A stretch of DNA of 36,906 nt, from contig JBHEMU010000109.1 in the NCBI GenBank assembly GCA_046262415.1, forward strand, positions 1 to 36,906, read 5' to 3'. Made by a program: the position numbers and the translations under genes. This DNA comes from JACDAS01 sp046262415 (GTDB lineage: Bacteria; Actinomycetota; Thermoleophilia; Gaiellales; Gaiellaceae). Positions within the stretch are counted from its first letter, which is position 1; every line of letters starts with the position of its first letter. Below are positions 22,843 to 29,849 of the stretch, one piece after another. The notes beneath the pieces were generated by a model. The model was given only the letters and a program-made list of their open reading frames with translations, searched no databases and was not told the origin of the DNA.

Positions 22843-23889
22843 ATGAGGAATTCCCTCCGCCCGCCCCTCCTCCTCGCAGTCCTGCTCGCCCTCGTCGTGT
22901 CGGCGTGCGGCGGCAGCTCGTCGCTGCCGAAGGACGCCGTGGCGAAGGTCGCGGGCAAGGAGATCAAGAAGACCGAACTCGACGCGCTGCTGACGCAGGC
23001 CCAGAAGAGCTACAAGACGCAGAAGCGGCCGTTCCCGAAGGCCGGGAGTCCCGAGTACCTCCAGCTTCAGGCCCAGGCACTCCAGTTCCTCGTCCAGCGC
23101 TGCCAGTATCAGCAGAAGGCCGACGAGGCCGGCGTCACCGTGGCCCCGAAGAAGGTCGAAGACCGGCTGAAGCAGATCAAGAAGCAGTACTTCGGCGGCA
23201 GCGAGAAGCGCTACAAGGCGGAGCTGAAGAAGCAGGGCCTGACCGATGCGCAGGTCCGCCGCGACATCAGGGCGCAGCTGATCTCGGAGGCGCTGTTCAA
23301 GCAGCTCACCGACACGGTGAAGATCACCGAGGCGGCGACGCGCGCGTACTACGACGAGCACCCGGAGCAGTACTCGACGCCGGAGTCCCGCGACGTCGCG
23401 CACATCCTCGTCAAGAAGAAGCCTCTGGCCGACAGGCTCTACGCGCAGGTGAAGAGCGGCGCCGACTTCGCCGCGCTCGCGAAGAAGCACTCCCAGGATC
23501 CGGGCTCGAAGTCCCAGGGCGGCAAGCTCACCGTCTCCAAGGGGCAGACGGTGCCGGAGTTCGACAAGGTTGCGTTCTCGCTCGAGACCGGCCAGATCGC
23601 GAAGCCCGTCAAGACCCAGTTCGGCTTCCACGTGATCAAGGCCCTCTCCGCGATCAAGCCGCGCAAGGCGACGCCCTACAAGGACGTCAAAGAGGCGATC
23701 CGCCAGCAGCTTATGTCGACCAGGCGGACCGAGCTGATCACGAAGTGGCAGAGCGACCTGAAGAAGGAATACGAGGACAAGATCACCTACGCGAAGGGCT
23801 ACGAGCCGCCCGACACGAGCACCACCGGGACGACCACCGGCACCACGGGCACCACCGGCACCACCGGCGCGACCACCACTACGGGGTGA
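22843..23889 (+). CDS. parvulin-type peptidyl-prolyl isomerase lipoprotein (PrsA/SurA-like)
   Basis: This 348-residue exported foldase has a lipoprotein signal peptide with lipobox VVSAC (Cys near residue 23), so it is probably anchored to the outer face of the membrane. A SurA_N-like helical region (30-175) has DAVAKVAGKEIKKTELDALL near the start. The PpiC domain spans about 182-275 (SRDVAHILVKKKPLADRLYA, SQDPGSKSQGGKLTVSKGQT, FGFHVIKALSA). The last ~35 residues are a Thr/Gly repeat tail. It catalyses proline cis-trans isomerisation in exported proteins. ATG 22843 is preferred over upstream codons because it starts the signal peptide. It lies 28 bases after mfd and four bases before mazG. 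Confidence 0.88.
   Translation: MRNSLRPPLLLAVLLALVVSACGGSSSLPKDAVAKVAGKEIKKTELDALLTQAQKSYKTQKRPFPKAGSPEYLQLQAQALQFLVQRCQYQQKADEAGVTVAPKKVEDRLKQIKKQYFGGSEKRYKAELKKQGLTDAQVRRDIRAQLISEALFKQLTDTVKITEAATRAYYDEHPEQYSTPESRDVAHILVKKKPLADRLYAQVKSGADFAALAKKHSQDPGSKSQGGKLTVSKGQTVPEFDKVAFSLETGQIAKPVKTQFGFHVIKALSAIKPRKATPYKDVKEAIRQQLMSTRRTELITKWQSDLKKEYEDKITYAKGYEPPDTSTTGTTTGTTGTTGTTGATTTTG
23820..23886 (+). repeat. ACC-GGC type codon repeat encoding a Thr/Gly tail
   Basis: About 22 codons of Thr and Gly (TGTTTGTTGTTGTTG pattern) end the foldase gene. The near-repeats of ACCACCGGC could expand or shrink by slippage. Confidence 0.75.
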
Positions 23890-23893
23890 GCCG

Positions 23894-24691
23894 GTGAGGC
23901 AGGGTCTCGGCGACGCCCTGCTCGAGCTCCAGGAGTTGACCGAGCGGCTGCGCCGCGACTGCCCCTGGGACCGCGAGCAGACGGCCCGCACGATCGTCCC
24001 GCACACGCTCGAGGAGGCGTACGAGGTCGCGGATGCCGCGACGGACGGCGATCCGGCCAGGCTGGTCCACGAGCTCGGGGACCTCCTCTTCCAGGTCTAC
24101 TTCCTGGCGCTGCTGAGCGCCGAGCGCGGCGACGGCGGGCTCGAGGACGTGGCGCGCGCCGTGCACGGCAAGCTCGTGCGGCGCCACCCGCACGTCTTCG
24201 GGGACGCGGAGGCGCGAACGGCCGGCCGGGTGCGTGAGCGCTGGGAAGAGATCAAGCGCGGCGAGGGCCGGGCGGGAATCTTCTACGACGTGCCCCAGGC
24301 GCTGCCGGCGCTCCTGTACGCGCGCAAGGTCCAGCGCCGGGCCGCGGCGGTGGCCTTCGAGTACCCCGACACGGCCGGGGCCGTGGCCGACCTGGACGAC
24401 GAGGTGCGTGAGCTGAAGGAGGCAGTCTCGGCCGCGGGCGAGCGCCCACCCGAGACTGAGGCCCCCGTCGAGGTGTTCGGCGAGCTCGGTGACGTTCTCT
24501 TCGCCGCCGTCAACGTCGCCCGTCACCTGAACGTCGACCCCGAGCTCGCGCTGCGCGCGGTCACGCGGCGCTTCGTCGAGCGGGTCGAGCGCGCAGAGGA
24601 GCTGGCGGGAGACGAAGGACGATCATTCGCGGACCTGGCGCTCGAGGACAAGGAGCGGTACTACGACCGGGCGAAGGAGGCGTTGCGGTGA
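23894..24691 (+). CDS. mazG: MazG nucleoside triphosphate pyrophosphohydrolase
   Basis: This 265-residue enzyme hydrolyses (d)NTPs to monophosphate and PPi, clearing aberrant nucleotides and influencing ppGpp-related stress. LRRDCPWDREQTARTIVPHT then LEEAYEVADA and HELGDLLFQVYF form the first MazG helix bundle, with the EExxE-type metal site. The second bundle has PVEVFGELGDVLFAAVNVAR. VRERWEEIKRGE and HVFGDAEA are typical linker blocks. GTG 23894 follows the foldase stop by four bases, and the 3' end overlaps eno by four bases (GTGA). Confidence 0.92.
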   Translation: MRQGLGDALLELQELTERLRRDCPWDREQTARTIVPHTLEEAYEVADAATDGDPARLVHELGDLLFQVYFLALLSAERGDGGLEDVARAVHGKLVRRHPHVFGDAEARTAGRVRERWEEIKRGEGRAGIFYDVPQALPALLYARKVQRRAAAVAFEYPDTAGAVADLDDEVRELKEAVSAAGERPPETEAPVEVFGELGDVLFAAVNVARHLNVDPELALRAVTRRFVERVERAEELAGDEGRSFADLALEDKERYYDRAKEALR

Positions 24692-25986
24692 GAGGCGGAC
24701 GGAGCCGCATCGGGGGCCTGCACGCCCGCCAGATCCTCGACTCGCGCGGCAATCCGACGGTCGAGGTCGAGGTCGAGCTCGATTCCGGTGCCCGCGGACG
24801 GGCGGCCGTGCCCTCCGGCGCCTCGACCGGCAAGTTCGAGGCGGTCGAGCTGCGCGACGGCGACGAGCGCGCGTACCTCGGCAAGGGCGTGCTCCGGGCC
24901 GTCCGGAACGTCACCGCCGAGATCGCGCCCGCGCTCGAGGGTCAGGACGCGCGTGACCAGCGCGCGATCGACGCGCGGCTGATCGAGCTCGACGGCACGC
25001 AGAACAAGTCCCGCCTCGGCGCGAACGCGATCCTCGGGTGCTCGCTCGCAGTCGCGAAGGCTGCCGCGGCGGGGGCGCGGATCCCGCTCTACCGCTGGAT
25101 CGGCGGTGTCGACGCGCACGTGCTGCCGGTGCCGATGCTGAACGTCGTCAACGGCGGCGCGCACGCCGACAACTCGATCGACTTCCAGGAGTTCATGGTC
25201 GTTCCGGCCGGTGTCGAGAGCTTCGGCGAGGCCCTGCGCGTCGGCTCCGAGGTCTTCCATTCCCTGAAGCGCGTCCTCGACGAGAGGGGCCTGGCGACCG
25301 CGGTCGGCGACGAAGGCGGTTTTGCGCCCGATCTCCCCGGCACGGAGGGCGCGATCGAGGCGATCCTCGAGGCCGCGGAGCGCGTCGGCCATCGCGAGCG
25401 GGTCGCGATCGCGCTGGACCCGGCGGCGACGGAGTTCTACCGGGAGGGCGGCTACCGCCTCGAGGGCGAGGGTCGCATCCTGGACGGCGACGGCATGATC
25501 GACCTCTACGCCGGACTCGCCGACCGCTTCCCGCTCGTGTCGGTCGAGGACGGGCTCGCCGAGGAGGAGTGGGGGGCCTGGCGCGCGCTGACCGAGAAGC
25601 TGGGCGACCGCCTCCAGCTCGTCGGCGACGACCTGTTCGTCACGAACGTCGACCGGCTCCGGCGCGGGATCGACGCAGGGGTCGGAAACGCGATTCTGAT
25701 CAAGGTGAACCAGATCGGGACGCTGACCGAGACGCTCGACGCGATCGCGCTCGCCCGCCGGAGCGGTTACGCGTCGGTGATCTCTCACCGCTCGGGCGAG
25801 ACGGAGGACACGACGATCGCCGACCTCGCCGTCGCCACGGGAGCAGGCCAGATCAAGACGGGCGCTCCGTCGCGAACCGACCGGGTCGCGAAGTACAACC
25901 AGCTCTTGCGGATCGAGGAGGAGCTCGGCGCCGCGGCGGTGTATCCGGGCTGGGACGCGTTTCCGCGGGCAGGCCGCTCGGGGTAG
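24688..25986 (+). CDS. eno: enolase
   Basis: This 432-residue glycolytic enzyme interconverts 2-phosphoglycerate and phosphoenolpyruvate. Diagnostic blocks: HARQILDSRGNPTVEVEVEL, PSGASTGKFEAVELRDGD, NVVNGGAHADNSIDFQEFM, GDEGGFAPDL, the metal and catalytic region VSVEDGLAEEEWGAW, the signature ILIKVNQIGTLTET and SHRSGETEDTTIADLAVA. The ending is NQLLRIEEELGAAAVYPGWD then AFPRAGRSG. GTG 24688 overlaps the mazG stop, so the pair is probably coupled. A diverged copy of the last 29 codons plus stop lies at 26115-26204. Confidence 0.96.
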   Translation: MRGGRSRIGGLHARQILDSRGNPTVEVEVELDSGARGRAAVPSGASTGKFEAVELRDGDERAYLGKGVLRAVRNVTAEIAPALEGQDARDQRAIDARLIELDGTQNKSRLGANAILGCSLAVAKAAAAGARIPLYRWIGGVDAHVLPVPMLNVVNGGAHADNSIDFQEFMVVPAGVESFGEALRVGSEVFHSLKRVLDERGLATAVGDEGGFAPDLPGTEGAIEAILEAAERVGHRERVAIALDPAATEFYREGGYRLEGEGRILDGDGMIDLYAGLADRFPLVSVEDGLAEEEWGAWRALTEKLGDRLQLVGDDLFVTNVDRLRRGIDAGVGNAILIKVNQIGTLTETLDAIALARRSGYASVISHRSGETEDTTIADLAVATGAGQIKTGAPSRTDRVAKYNQLLRIEEELGAAAVYPGWDAFPRAGRSG

Positions 25987-26019
25987 TGGACGGACACGGC
26001 GGACCTGCCGGTGGGCGGG

Positions 26020-26111
26020 GCCGGGCTTGCCCCGGCGGGAGCCCGCGCTTCTGCCTGTGCGCGAGGAGTGCAGAGGAGCGGGCTCGCGGGGGAACCATGG
26101 GTTCCCCCGCG
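26020..26111 (+). other. cluster of three consecutive hairpins between eno and the methyltransferase gene
   Basis: Three structures are packed side by side. GCCGGG/CCCGGC with loop CTTGC spans 26020-26036. GAGCCCGC/GCGGGCTC (26039-26046 with 26078-26085) encloses a second 7-bp stem (26048-26054 with 26070-26076, one G-T pair). CGCGGGGGAACC/GGTTCCCCCGCG (26085-26096 with 26100-26111) is a perfect 12-bp stem with triloop ATG. The cluster ends three bases before the enolase-tail copy. It may be an eno terminator region, a REP-like array or a mobile-element trace. The rest of 25987-26019 shows nothing. Confidence 0.5.
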
Positions 26112-26204
26112 TCGAACCAGCTGCTGCGGATCGAAGAGGAGCTCGGGGCGTCCGCCGTCTACCCGGGCTGGGACGCGTGTCCGCGGGCACGCCGCTCGGG
26201 GTAG
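26097..26204 (+). pseudogene. relic of an enolase 3' end
   Basis: From AAC 26115 to TAG 26202-26204 the frame reads NQLLRIEEELGASAVYPGWD then ACPRARRSG. It aligns without gaps to the last 29 residues of eno, with three substitutions (A to S, F to C, G to R). By base there are 12 differences in 90; 11 codons differ and 8 of those changes are synonymous. An in-frame ATG at 26097 gives a 35-residue reading frame, but that ATG is the loop of a 12-bp hairpin and no clear ribosome site precedes it. The piece is most simply a leftover of a second, once functional enolase gene or of recombination with a diverged eno. Expression as a peptide is unlikely. Confidence 0.7.
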
Positions 26205-26211
26205 TGGTCGA

Positions 26212-26853
26212 ATGGAGATCGAGCGATTTCTCGACGACCTGCCGGGGCGCTTCGACGACTTCCCCGCGTCGGAGGAGCCCCGCGACCCCCGCTACCGCGA
26301 GGTGCTCGAGGCCGTGCCGGGCCTCGCCAGGCCCAACAACCTCGCCCTCCTGAACCTCGCCGCGTGCCTGCTCCCGCAGGGCGAGAGCTACGTCGAGGTG
26401 GGGACGTTCCGCGGGACGAGCCTCGTCGCCGCGATGCTCGGCAACGAGGCCGACTTCGTCGGCATCGACGACTTCTCGTTTCGCGACGGCACGCGTGAGC
26501 AGCTGGAGCGGAACCTCGGCCGCTTCGGGCTCTCGGGCGCCACGATCCTCGAGGGCGACGCGTTCGAGCTCGTGCCGGCGGGCGCCCTCGGCGACCGGCG
26601 CGTCGGGGTCTACTACTACGACAACGGCCACGAGTACGAGCAACAGCTCGAGGGGCTGCGCATGATCGAGCCGTACCTGGCCGACCGCGCGCTGCTGATC
26701 GTCGACGACTCCGACTGGGACCGCGTCGCGCGCGCCACCGCCGACTACCTGGAGTCGCAGCCGCGCGCGCGGCTCCTGCTGGAGCTCGGCGGCAAGGACC
26801 GGGGCGCTCCGGCATGGTGGGAAGGCGTGCAGGTGCTGGCCTGGGAGGCCTGA
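26212..26853 (+). CDS. class I SAM-dependent methyltransferase (Methyltransf_24-like)
   Basis: This 213-residue protein has a Rossmann SAM-binding start YVEVGTFRGTSLVAAML near 62-78, then DFVGIDDFSF (the acidic residue ending strand 2), ILEGDAFELV and VGVYYYDNGHEYEQQLEGLR. The last resembles the DGdHsYe block of Methyltransf_24 enzymes. LLIVDDSDWDRV follows. The substrate is unknown; relatives act on sugars, small molecules or cell-wall intermediates. ATG 26212 is chosen because it precedes the conserved fold by a normal distance; a weak GGTAGTGG lies just upstream. The gene sits alone between two hairpin-rich gaps, so it may have been inserted between eno and pyk. Confidence 0.75.
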   Translation: MEIERFLDDLPGRFDDFPASEEPRDPRYREVLEAVPGLARPNNLALLNLAACLLPQGESYVEVGTFRGTSLVAAMLGNEADFVGIDDFSFRDGTREQLERNLGRFGLSGATILEGDAFELVPAGALGDRRVGVYYYDNGHEYEQQLEGLRMIEPYLADRALLIVDDSDWDRVARATADYLESQPRARLLLELGGKDRGAPAWWEGVQVLAWEA

Positions 26854-27208
26854 GCGAGCGAGCCGTGTCGAGGGCCGGCGCGCGCGCGACACGCTTCCGG
26901 CACACACGAGTGCGCCGCCGAGGGCTAGGCTCGAAGCGGGGGAGAACATAAGGGGGTCCCCCGGGGGAACTGAAGCGCCAGAGTCGCCTCGAGGCGGCCA
27001 TCTCTCGCGCGGCGAGCTCAGAAAGTAAGCCGTTCGCCCCGAATGAGCCACCGAATTGACCGCTGGAATCCACCCCTCTGGTTCTGACTTTCCCAGAGGG
27101 CGGCGGGTCCCCCGCCGCCCGCTTTCCCCGAAGGGGGTGCCCAGGTCGGCCGAAGTGCACAGCACTTCGGCCGAGGCCGAAGCCGAGGGCGGAGGCCGAA
27201 GCCCGGGG
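26854..27208. other. 355-base hairpin-rich intergenic region before pyk
   Basis: No gene was found. Visible structures are: CGTGTCG/CGACACG (26864-26870 with 26887-26893, a possible terminator of the methyltransferase gene); a TAGGCT box at 26926-26931; the palindrome CGCCTCGAGGCG; CCCTCTGG/CCAGAGGG (27074-27081 with 27093-27100); GGGCGGCGGG/CCCGCCGCCC with loop TCC (27098-27107 with 27111-27120), sharing three bases with the previous stem; TCGGCCGAAGTGC/GCACTTCGGCCGA with loop ACA (27146-27158 with 27162-27174); and two copies of AGGCCGAAGCC (27174-27184, 27193-27203). The region could encode a structured RNA from near 26938 or be a REP-like array. No known riboswitch was recognised. Confidence 0.5.
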
Positions 27209-27214
27209 TACGCT
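27209..27214 (+). promoter_or_regulatory. -10 box TACGCT, leaderless promoter of pyk
   Basis: TACGCT is followed by six bases and then ATG 27221, with no Shine-Dalgarno. It lies directly after the repeated AGGCCGAAGCC motifs. Confidence 0.5.
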
Positions 27215-27220
27215 TGGCGG

Positions 27221-28639
27221 ATGGCCCCACCGGTGCAGCTCCGGCGGACGAAGATCGTGGCCACGCTCGGTCCCGCGACCGCGACGCGCGAGCGCGTCCG
27301 GGCGCTCGCGGTGGCGGGAATGGACGCGGCCAGGCTCAACTTCTCGCACGGCTCGCATGCCGACCACGGCGAGCGAGTACGCATCGTGAGGGAGGTCCAG
27401 GAAGAGGTAGGCCGGCCGATCGCGCTGATCGCCGACCTGCAAGGGCCCAAGCTGCGAACCGGGGCGCTGGCGGCGCCGCTGACGCTCGCGACCGGCTCCG
27501 AGGTGGTGGTCGCGGGCGAGGAGTACGCGACCGACGGCGACCTCCCCGTCAGCCCGTCGGTGATCGGTGAGATGCTCCAACCGGGCCACGAGGTCCTGAT
27601 CGCCGACGGGCAGATCCGCCTGCTCGTGCGCTCGGTCTCAGCCGGCCGGGCTCGCTGCGACGTCGTCGCCGGCGGAGCGGTGCTCTCCCACAAGGGGGTG
27701 AACGTCCCGGGCGTCCCGGTCCCGATCCCCGCCCTCACGCGCAAGGACATGGACGACCTGGATTTCGCCCTCGACCTCGGCGTCGACTTTGTTGCCCTGT
27801 CCTTCGTCCGCTCCCCCGCCGACGTGCGCGACCTCCGCGAGCTGATCGCGGCTTCGGCCGCACAGGCGCACGTGATCGCGAAGATCGAGAAGGCCGAAGC
27901 GGTCGACGCGCTCGGCGCGATCGTGTCCGAGGCCGACGCGCTGATGGTCGCGCGCGGCGACCTCGGCGTGGAGATCGGGCCGACCGAGGTCCCTTTGCTC
28001 CAGAAGCGGATCATCCTCACCGCGCTCGAGCGCGGCAAGCCGGTGATCACGGCGACCCAGATGCTCGAGTCGATGGTGCACGACCACCAGCCCTCCCGTG
28101 CGGAGGCAAGCGACGTCGCCAACGCGATCCTCGACGGCAGCTCGGCGCTGATGCTCTCGGAGGAGACCGCGATCGGCGACTATCCGATCGAGGCGGTCGC
28201 CTTCATGGACCGGATCGCGCGGGCGGTCGAACCGAGCCTCGGCTACCGCCACGAGCTGCCCGAGGCCAGCGAGGATCCCACCGTCGGCCAGGCGATGTCG
28301 AATGCGGCGTGCGATCTGGCCGAGGCACTCGGTGCCGCCGCCGTGCTGGTGCCGACGTTCTCCGGGAGGACGGCCTCCGCCGTCGCCCGGCTGCGGCCTC
28401 GCCGCCCGATCATCGCCCTCACCCACCACGTCGAAGCCCTGCAGCACCTCGCGCTCGAGTGGGGGGTGACGCCGCTCATGATCCCGCAGTGCAACGACGT
28501 GGAGGATCTCTGGGCCCGCTCGCTCGAGACGGCCCGTGCCAGCGGGCTCCTCGCCTCCGGCGACAGGGTCGTGATCACGGCCGGCACGACCGTGAACCTC
28601 CCCGGCGGCACCAACGTGATCAAGGTCGACGTCGCCTGA
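27221..28639 (+). CDS. pyk: pyruvate kinase
   Basis: This 472-residue enzyme converts phosphoenolpyruvate and ADP to pyruvate and ATP, the step after enolase. RRTKIVATLGPATATRERVR opens the barrel and GMDAARLNFSHGSHADH follows. LDFALDLGVDFVALSFVRS, HVIAKIEKAEAVDAL (catalytic Lys) and MVARGDLGVEIG are the family signatures, with VITATQMLESMV and SEETAIGDYP after them. The C-terminal allosteric domain ends TAGTTVNLPGGTNVIKVDVA. ATG 27221 is preferred because the core starts seven residues later and a TACGCT box precedes it by six bases; the open frame upstream to 27056 has no conserved content. Confidence 0.95.
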   Translation: MAPPVQLRRTKIVATLGPATATRERVRALAVAGMDAARLNFSHGSHADHGERVRIVREVQEEVGRPIALIADLQGPKLRTGALAAPLTLATGSEVVVAGEEYATDGDLPVSPSVIGEMLQPGHEVLIADGQIRLLVRSVSAGRARCDVVAGGAVLSHKGVNVPGVPVPIPALTRKDMDDLDFALDLGVDFVALSFVRSPADVRDLRELIAASAAQAHVIAKIEKAEAVDALGAIVSEADALMVARGDLGVEIGPTEVPLLQKRIILTALERGKPVITATQMLESMVHDHQPSRAEASDVANAILDGSSALMLSEETAIGDYPIEAVAFMDRIARAVEPSLGYRHELPEASEDPTVGQAMSNAACDLAEALGAAAVLVPTFSGRTASAVARLRPRRPIIALTHHVEALQHLALEWGVTPLMIPQCNDVEDLWARSLETARASGLLASGDRVVITAGTTVNLPGGTNVIKVDVA

Positions 28640-28689
28640 GGGCGGCCTGCCGGAGGACCCCGGCCGGGCGCGGCGAAGACGTCGACCCC

Positions 28690-29010
28690 GTGGCTCGACG
28701 CCCTCGCCCCCTCCGCCGCCAGCTGCTGACACGCTGGCTTCCCCTGGTGGCGCTCGCGCTGGTCTCGCTGCTGTACTACAAGCCGATCAGGACGTACCTC
28801 GACACGCGGGAAGTGGTGGCGGAGCGCAGCGCCGAGGTGCGCTCCCTGCGAGCCGAGAAGCGCGCGCTCGAGGGACGCCTCGCCCGCACCGCCGTCGACG
28901 AGGAGCTCGCCCGCCAGGCCCGGAGGCTCGGGCTGGTGAAGCCCGGCGAGCGGCTGTTCATCGTCAAGGGGATCGGCGCTTGGCGCCGCGCCCGCGCCTC
29001 ACGGCCCTGA
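28690..29010 (+). CDS. FtsB/DivIC-like septum formation protein
   Basis: This 106-residue single-pass membrane protein has an Arg-rich start (ARRPRPLRRQLLTR), one hydrophobic segment at about 16-31 (LPLVALALVSLLYYKPI), then a coiled coil. The coil spans 32-78 (REVVAERSAEVRSLRAEKRA). It ends with the DivIC-type motif QARRLGLVKPGERLFIVKG. Family members join FtsL and FtsQ in the divisome. GTG 28690 gives the expected length. The 3' end overlaps DUF501 by 31 bases. eno–ftsB–DUF501 is the conserved actinobacterial order; here the enolase-tail relic, the methyltransferase gene and pyk lie between eno and this gene. Confidence 0.85.
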   Translation: MARRPRPLRRQLLTRWLPLVALALVSLLYYKPIRTYLDTREVVAERSAEVRSLRAEKRALEGRLARTAVDEELARQARRLGLVKPGERLFIVKGIGAWRRARASRP

Positions 29011-29522
29011 GCGGGCGGACGCCCTCGGAGGAGGACCGCGCCGCCGTCGAGCGGCAGCTGGGGCGCCCGCCGCGCGCCTTTCTCCGGGTCGCCCTCCGCT
29101 GCCCTTTCGGCCGCCCGGCGGTGACGGAGCAGGCCCCGTACGATGCCGCCGGCGAGCCGTTCCCGACCAGCTACTACCTGACGTGCCCGCACCTCGTCGC
29201 CGCGGTGTCGCGGCTCGAGGCGGCGGGCGGCGTGGAGCGGTGGACGGCCGAGGTCGGACGGGACCCCGCGCTGGCCGGGAGCCTCGAGCGGGCGGAGCAG
29301 CTGCAGCGGGAGCTGCGGAGACGGCTCGCCGACGGCGAGGTCGGCACCGAAGGAGGCGCGTCACTCGACCTCGGCATCGGCGGGGCGAGTCGAGGCGGGA
29401 GCCTCAAGTGCCTGCACGCGCACGCCGCCTTCGCGCTCGCCCGCCCCGGGTACGAACTGGGCGAGCGCATCGTCGGCGAGCTAGATCCGCTCTGGCCCGA
29501 GCGCTGCTGTTCGAGCGCGTAG
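28980..29522 (+). CDS. DUF501 family protein
   Basis: This 180-residue protein matches DUF501 throughout: DRAAVERQLGRPPRAFLRVA, CPFGRPAVTEQAPY, PFPTSYYLTCPHLVAAVSRL with EAAGGVE, then SLKCLHAHAAFALARPGYEL and DPLWPERCC. Conserved Cys and His residues (CP, CPH, KCLHAH, CC) suggest metal or redox chemistry, but the function is unknown. TTG 28980 starts inside the FtsB-like gene; no ATG or GTG fits better. In mycobacteria this slot is followed by ppx, which is not found here. Confidence 0.87.
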   Translation: MAPRPRLTALSGRTPSEEDRAAVERQLGRPPRAFLRVALRCPFGRPAVTEQAPYDAAGEPFPTSYYLTCPHLVAAVSRLEAAGGVERWTAEVGRDPALAGSLERAEQLQRELRRRLADGEVGTEGGASLDLGIGGASRGGSLKCLHAHAAFALARPGYELGERIVGELDPLWPERCCSSA

Positions 29523-29525
29523 CAT
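29520..29525 (+). promoter_or_regulatory. -10 box TAGCAT upstream of the gene at 29535
   Basis: TAGCAT contains the DUF501 stop codon and ends nine bases before GTG 29535. Confidence 0.3.
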
Positions 29526-29534
29526 CCACCGCCC

Positions 29535-29849
29535 GTGCCCGCCGCGATCCAGACCGCCCGCCACCAGTGGGAGGAAGGGCACCGCCGCCTCGAGGCTTTC
29601 GCCTCGGACCGCCGCCGGTACGAGCGCCTGCTCGCCGAGGTCGAGCTCGTCACCGAGGAGCTGGCCCGGCGGGTCGGCCAGACCTTCGACCTCGCCGACC
29701 TCGCCCGGACATACGCCGAGGCCGACCGGTGGGTGGGGGAGGTCGTCTCGGACCGGCGGCTGCCCGGCTTCCACCCCCAGGACCTGGCGACGGCACAGGA
29801 CGCTGCCTTCCATCTCTACGCCCGCGGGGCCCGCGACTTCGCGCCGTGA
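29535..29849 (+). CDS. conserved small protein, unknown function
   Basis: This 104-residue soluble protein is mostly helical. ARHQWEEGHRRLEAFASDRR (8-27) and LLAEVELVTEELARRVGQTF (32-51) look like amphipathic helices. DLADLARTYAEADRWVGEVV follows, and the end is DLATAQDAAFHLYARGARDF. There are no Cys residues and no clear catalytic motif; I do not recognise a family. It lies between DUF501 and a small membrane protein whose start overlaps its stop (GTGA), so the two are probably translated together. Confidence 0.7.
   Translation: MPAAIQTARHQWEEGHRRLEAFASDRRRYERLLAEVELVTEELARRVGQTFDLADLARTYAEADRWVGEVVSDRRLPGFHPQDLATAQDAAFHLYARGARDFAP

Noticed and set aside
26097..26204. 35-codon peptide gene starting at ATG 26097
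   Set aside because: The start codon is the loop of a 12-bp stem and the rest is an enolase-tail copy; a relic is the simpler reading.
27043..27087. 14-codon frame with two Trp codons (MSHRIDRWNPPLWF) just before overlapping hairpins, like an attenuator leader peptide
   Set aside because: It has no ribosome site or -10 box at leaderless distance, and the downstream gene is pyk with its own promoter, so Trp attenuation makes no sense without further evidence.
27056..27220. N-terminal extension of pyruvate kinase from TTG 27056
   Set aside because: The added 55 residues are encoded by palindromes and repeats, and the conserved protein starts just after ATG 27221, which has its own -10 box.
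24661..28122. Very long open frame on the minus strand (over 1100 codons) across eno, the methyltransferase gene and pyk
   Set aside because: It is antisense to clear enzymes, has no recognisable domain, and reflects the scarcity of stop codons in high-GC DNA. The same holds for the minus-strand frames at 19545-22451 and 8471-10777.
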